Positions 59,001 through 64,000 of a stretch of 64,000 bases of DNA are shown here, one piece after another. The DNA comes from Cephalotus follicularis (taxonomy: Eukaryota; Streptophyta; Magnoliopsida; Oxalidales; Cephalotaceae): positions 1-64,000 of the forward strand of contig BDDD01000885.1 in the NCBI GenBank assembly GCA_001972305.1. The letters are read 5' to 3'. The notes beneath the pieces were generated by a model. It searched no databases. It was not told the origin of the DNA and saw only the letters and a program-made list of their open reading frames with translations. Made by a program: the position numbers and the translations under genes. How positions within the stretch are numbered: the stretch's first letter is position 1; each line of letters starts with the position of its first letter.

Positions 59001-59738
59001 AAAGCCTAGATTAACACTTAAACTAAGTCATTAACAAGTAAATCATAAAAATTGGAATGGATATACAAGTTATGAAACCTATGCCAAGATTTCTTTGATC
59101 ATCATTTTGATATATGTACATAAACAAAAGATCAAGAGAAGGAGAATATGTAACACTTACTAGTTGATTCTTTACTCCTTCAATCTTTTCAATACGTTAT
59201 CTAACCTCAAGGCACTTGATGAGTGACAAAGTGTATGTCACCTCGAAGACATCCACTGCAAGACAGAAGCAAAGGAGAAGATGCTAGTTTCTAAAACCCT
59301 TAGTCTCTTTTCTTCTTTAAGTGAAATGAAATCCTTAATCATTTTCTACAAACACTTTAGTGTGTGTGTGTGTATTCATCATATGACTTACTAGCTTTTG
59401 ACTAGATCAAGTCAAATGTACATAACTTAAGTGAATGTCACATATAATTAATCACATTAATCATATAATCTTATCTCATAAGTTTAGTTCAATTATACTA
59501 CACACATTAGCATAATTAATTCCCTCTCTAATACTCTTTCATTCATTCTCACACTTGTATTGTGTGTGACTCTATGAGTTCATAATTACGCTGGACATAG
59601 GAATAATCGTAACAGTATACGATTCTCCAATTAGTCATTTCTAATAACATTAGAAACTTCTAATCCAAATAAAAGAATTAAACCCTAATTTTAATTTCTT
59701 TGTTACAGGTGATTAATAATCAATCAATCTAAGTTATC

Positions 59739-60916
59739 CTACTTGTTGACTTTTTATCTCAATCCTGAATTTCAATGATTACATATTTGGATTTAACATT
59801 GTCACTTTCTGTGCAAGAAAAGATAAAAAAAATAAAGAAGTGCAGAAACAGGACAAAGCATCGACGGTTTGTATATAAGCAAAAACGATTAAGGGAAAAC
59901 TGAAGAAGGTCTCAGTCAAAGCGTCAACAGATGAAGTATTGCAAAGCTGTGCAAAACTACTTAAAGCGCCGACAGTCTCAAAGAAAGCGTCAGCGGTTTG
60001 GACCCAGGAGTCAACGCTTAAAGAGCATATATCAGAGCTTTATTCTAGGGACTTGTAAATCCAATTAAGGAACTCAAAGAGGTGACGGTCATAAAGAAAG
60101 CGTCAACGGTTTCTCCAAAAAGTCGACACTTAGAACAAAGTGCCAGCGGTATGAGCGAAGATTTCAAATTCATACACACAACGGTAACATAAGCGTCGAC
60201 GCTTAGTGTTACTACGGCGACACTTTGCGCGGCTGGAAACATTAAAAGAAGCTATTTTTCAAGCCGTCTTCAACACAACAAGTTCCAAGACATTCCCAAC
60301 AGCTCTATTAACTCCACAACGGCTACAAACTTAAATCTACAATAAATAGTAGCTAAGAATCAAGATTAAAGAAGCTTTTGCACAACCTAAGAAAAGAGCT
60401 CAAATTGCACAACTTTAAATCAAGAAGAGAAGAACATCAAGAGGAAGTCTACACTTTCATATCCAAAGCTTGTGTCTAGATATTTATCACTTTCATATCA
60501 AACCTTGTAGATGTTATATCCAGGTCTCAAAACACAAAACAATCTTTCATTGTAAAAAGGGAGTTAAACTCTTAGTGAGATAATCAAGGGAAGTGAACGC
60601 TTAGTAGGATTATCGTGGGAAGTGAACCCTTGTAAGGTGTTTTCTTTGATTTGCACCCGTAACCCAAAATCAAAGGGTACTAGTTGATTTATAGTTGAAT
60701 CTCAAGGGGGTCCTTGGGAAAAGTGGATGTAGGCAAGAGTTAGCCGAACCACTATAAACCGTGTTTGCATCTCTCTAACTCTTTCTCTCTTTACTTACCA
60801 TTGTTTGTATTTGTTATATTGTTCTTGTGTGATTGTTTATATTCATAGTTCAATTTATTTTTTCCGCAAATCATTTATTATACAAAGGTTGCCATATAAA
60901 ATTGTCTTTCACTACT
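59739..60916 (+). mobile_element. Copia-type solo LTR S with TSD CTACT
   Basis: 59744-60911 (1168 bp, TGTTGACTTTT to GTCTTTCA) is flanked by CTACT at 59739-59743 and 60912-60916. The 3' part has gtggatgtaggcaagagttagccgaaccac, a signature of plant Copia LTRs of the SIRE/Maximus style. A weak TCGA array lies at 59855-60235. Confidence 0.9.
59855..60235 (+). repeat. Decayed TCGA array in solo LTR S
   Basis: aaagcatcgacggttt, aaagcgtcaacag, aaagcgccgacag, aaagcgtcagcggttt, gagtcaacgctta, aaaagtcgacacttag and aagcgtcgacgctta. Three intact cores remain; the others show CG-to-CA changes or other drift. Confidence 0.75.
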
Positions 60917-61865
60917 GATCAACATCGGCATCTATCAATGCATATTGACTCCCATGTAACATGAATGTAACCTTGAACCTCGAACTACAGTTATTTGTAT
61001 GTATAATCCCTCTACCGATAATGCTCGAATTAAACCAAGGGCACGATACATGTCAGGCCCTAATAGTTTATTCATTAAAATGATACCGTAGGTAATTTGC
61101 TACCAGGATCAAATTAGAAGATCTTTCTAATTAACTAATCTCTAATATTGGAATCAACATTTCAATACCTTTTAATCCTAACCAAAAAATCTTACAGCTA
61201 ATAACCCTAAGCATAAACTGCCTTTACTGGGAGTAGTAGATTCCATATTGCTCACTCACATATCTCAACACATAATCTACCATACCCAATTAATACCTAT
61301 ATGCTCATCGTGATTAGAAGATGTAAGTATTATCAAAGCATGATATCTTATACACAAAACATCTAGTGGTGGCTCGGGTCTAGGACCACTCACAATACTG
61401 CAATACAAAAAGCCTATTTGACATGTAAGTAAAACTCCATACAGGACTTCTTACAAAGAGCCACTTCAATAAACTCATAAAATAATGAGCACCTACGTGT
61501 ATGACATATAGTCACTACATGATGGCTTGTGAGAACAGTCAACCTCTTCAACTAGTTGGCATACAAAGTGCTAGCCTATCAGAATAACATATGTTCAAGT
61601 ATGTTATCCTACGACTAGGAAAGTTCTAGAATAAAGATTACTTATGTGCTAAGTCTCACAGCATGATCTCATCATGATCTTAGTCATAAAACTTTATTCC
61701 ATGGACATTCATTGATTTTATATATATATATACGCACATAAATGAACAATTGTCATTGATTATAATGAAGAACATCCTTTATTGAACTATAATATTTATT
61801 ATAAACTATTGTTATTACAAGATAACCTGGCTTGTAGGACTTATCCTAAAAATCTACTACTAGTA

Positions 61866-62544
61866 CTAAAGGCAGTTACCCATGTGTTTCACACCCATCC
61901 CAGAAAGATGTTTATCGAAAACGCTCTTCGATAAAGCTTTGGTAAAGGAGTTGTCTTCTCCTCGTACTCGCTCTACTTTGATATCTCTTCTTCCAATAAT
62001 CTCTCTAATCAAATCGAAGTGTCACAAGATGTGTTTAGACCTTTGGTATGACTGGGGTTCCTTAGCCTGTGCAATAGCCCTATTGTTATCACAATATAAA
62101 GATATTGGATCATCCGTGGTAGGAACCACAGCAAGATCTATGATGAACTTCTTCGTCCACATACCTTCCTTTGTAGCTTATGATGTTGCAATGTATTCAG
62201 CCTCAGTGACTGAATCTGCAGTGGTTGGTTACTTGGAACTCTTCTCGCTCACTGCACCACCATTCAAGGTCTATAAGCAACCCGATGTAGATCTAGAATC
62301 ATTCACATCAATTTGAAAGTCAGAGTCAGTAAAACCCTTTACTTTCAAACTATTTCCTCCATAGACTTGAAACAAATCTTTAGTCCTTTTCCAGTACTTA
62401 AGAATGTCCTTGACTGTCTTCCAGTGACTCTCACCTGGATCCGACTAATATCTACTTGTAATGGTTACAGCAAAAGTGATATCCGATCGTGTGCACAACA
62501 TAGCATACATGATGCTCCTTATTGCAGAAGCATAAGGGATATGC
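61866..62544 (-). pseudogene. Copia U: RT end and RNase H remnant
   Basis: Minus-strand reading from 62544 downward gives SAIRSIMYAMLCTRSDI near the RT end, WKTVKDILKYWKRTKDL, GFTDSDFQIDV, and then the RNase H stretch YCDNNRAIAQAKEPQSYQRSKHI (about 62015-62085). It ends with FIE..FR..., then a SGMGVKHMGNCL-like tail near 61870. It would have matured cDNA during reverse transcription. Non-functional. It is cut at 62545 by the LTR of Copia T. Confidence 0.85.
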
Positions 62545-63645
62545 TGATAGAAATGGATAAACCGAATCCGGAGCCAAAAATGGAACTAGGCATATAGGGT
62601 GTAGAACAAAACAAAATCATAAAACATAGCAGCGGAAGAACACCCAATAAAAAACAAAAACCAGACCATTATGGCATGTCCACAGACCACATGGATCACC
62701 ACATCATCAACAGAATTGAATTGGTGTCACCATAGCAAACAATGGTGACACACAAGCATGGCAAGAAGAGAAGGACCAAGAGATATACCAGCGGGTGAAG
62801 GCTCCTTCTTTCTTTGCCACTACACGCTTGAGTAGATTCCCTCTTTAATCTTCTCCAAGTCTCTGGAATAACAAGCAATCCAACTAGCAATAACCAAGAA
62901 CAAAGTGTATGAACTATCTCTCTCTCACTAAGCTTACAAAAGGTAAATTGATATTGACCAATGAAGTCAATAATCAATCAACCCTGGATAAGCCCTTACT
63001 TGGTGTATCACAGATGAAGAGAACACACACTACAGAGAAGAATCTGAAGTCCCATTGCCCAGCAAAAACTCTACTCCCCCAAACACATTTTCTGCAGAAA
63101 ATGTTTTTTAACTAGCCTCTTTCATCTCTCTCCCACTCTCCCATTCACTTAAGATCATGGTCCCTACTCCTCGGGAGTCTGTGGCCATGATCCCCACGTT
63201 GCATCACAAGTATAAGTAGGTAATTAATAAACTACTTCAATTAAGTGATAAAATACAAGTGATATAGCCATAACAAATTAGCACGTATCATATATAAGGA
63301 ATAAGATTGTTTCATACAAGAACAGATATAAAACGACAGTTGATCCAATGGCTTGTCGGGTCACTATATCTAACAATCTCCCACTGGACCCTCAAGCCAT
63401 GAACTCCTATATCCTAGACCCATCGTCCCACGATGATGCTCCAGTGCCTTGGTGCCCATTGCCTTGGTCAGCGGATCTGCTCTGTTCTCCTCTGAGGAGA
63501 CCCTCTTAACCTGTATATCTCCTCTACCAATAATCTCTCGGATCAAATGATAGCGCCGCTCGATATGTTTGGATCGCTGGTGAGACCGCGGTCCCTTGGC
63601 TTGTGCGACAGCCCCATTATTATCACAGTATATTACAACTGGACT
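62545..63645 (-). mobile_element. Copia T: 3' LTR, polypurine tract and RNase H
   Basis: The LTR 62545-63375 (TGATAGAAATGG to ATATCTAACA, 831 bp) is the array-less form of the LTR at 29928-31379. The polypurine tract follows at 63376-63391 (minus strand GGGTCCAGTGGGAGAT). RNase H at 63392-63645 reads VIYCDNNGAVAQAKGPRSHQRSKHIERRYHLIREII, then EENRADPLTKAM. It is inserted in Copia U and cut by the family B LTR at 63646. Confidence 0.88.
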
Positions 63646-64000
63646 TGTCACACCCCGTTTTTTTTCCCAAATTACATTGGACAAGCATATATGGTGACAT
63701 CAGAAATAAGCATAATAATATTTCAGCAACAATTCATAAATAAATTTGCGGAAGCATTCGATAAGCCGGAATATGAATACAAGTCATTCGCACGCATCCC
63801 ATACTACGTGCAGGCACAAACCAACTATTATCCTTACATAAGGAAATACAACAGTAATATGGAGTGTGATCCGTTCGATACAATACAATACATCATAAAA
63901 GAATAGCAACCTTAGAATGAACAAATAGAAGCTCTCCAAGCTTCAACGGCAATCTCCAAGCTCTTCGCTTAATCTGAAAATGTAGGGGTTAGCCGTTGTC
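63646..64000 (-). mobile_element. Family B LTR, left end, running off the window
   Basis: TGTCACACCCCGTTTT, then tttgcggaagcattcgataagc and the cgcacgcatcccatactacgtg block match the family B ends at 2146 and (reverse complement) 9034. It interrupts the Copia T RNase H. Confidence 0.75.

Larger units (their letters stand above)
59000..61851 (-). mobile_element. Copia U 3' LTR with a solo LTR inside
   Basis: The minus-strand start near 61851 reads TTTAGGATAAGTCCTACAAGCC, followed by aataaaggatgttcttc, typical of Copia LTRs of this type. It follows a purine stretch and the end of U's RNase H. The LTR is interrupted by solo LTR S (59744-60911). The far end near 59000 is approximate, where Copia V gag stops. 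Without S it is about 1.7 kb. Confidence 0.6.

Noticed and set aside
61882-62597. 144- and 94-codon plus-strand frames
   Set aside because: They are the antisense of Copia U RNase H and RT, which read as recognised domains on the minus strand.
63547-63906. 119-codon plus-strand frame
   Set aside because: It runs from antisense Copia RNase H into the family B LTR end, so it is a chance junction frame.

Overview
The window is nuclear DNA of a flowering plant, most likely a eudicot. It is AT-rich, has no operon-like gene packing, and almost everything recognisable is LTR retrotransposon: Ty1/Copia polyprotein pieces, a Tekay/Del-type chromovirus with a C-terminal chromodomain, and an Athila-type Gypsy gag-protease. 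I found no intact host gene, rRNA gene or convincing tRNA gene. The species cannot be fixed from the sequence. Family letters A, B, C, D and element letters P, Q, S, T, U, V, L are my own labels.

Layout. 1-5809: an LTR of Gypsy-type family A (plus strand), carrying a family B LTR and a Copia-type LTR, and bordered on the left by a piece of Copia T LTR. 5810-31438: one old Copia element (P) chopped into five pieces by a family B solo LTR (6604-9034), a family A LTR (10637-27090), a second family A LTR (27263-about 29870) and a Copia T solo LTR (29928-31379). The first of those family A LTRs itself holds a full-length Tekay chromovirus (11189-21014), a 2.6-kb solo LTR (C, 21359-23977) and an Athila-type solo LTR (24868-26584). 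Target-site duplications are exact for Tekay (AATCA), C (GGAAT), Athila (GTTTG), B (TGCAT), T (AGTAT) and S (CTACT). 31439-35075: 5' LTR, primer site and gag of another Gypsy element. 36740-46858: a family A LTR with an Athila element inserted; a 2-kb part of this recurs at 44783-46858. 46859-49204: Gypsy LTR D inside the gag of reverse-strand Copia Q.

48710-57147 is a nearly perfect tandem duplication with a 4721-bp offset. The left copy ends in a partial Copia-type LTR (L, 52471-53430) and the right copy keeps the empty insertion site. 57148-64000 is another Copia nest: V (plus), U (minus, with solo LTR S), T (minus), and a family B LTR running off the window.

The pattern no single element explains is a set of arrays of short imperfect palindromes centred on TCGA (typical unit AAAGCGTCGACGCTTT or AAAGACATCGACGTCTTT). 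Their centres recur every 20-22 bp, about two turns of the helix. The arrays occur in LTRs of unrelated Copia, Tekay, Athila and other Gypsy families. In one family the same kind of array uses a different core (CAGTCGGCTG) with the same spacing.
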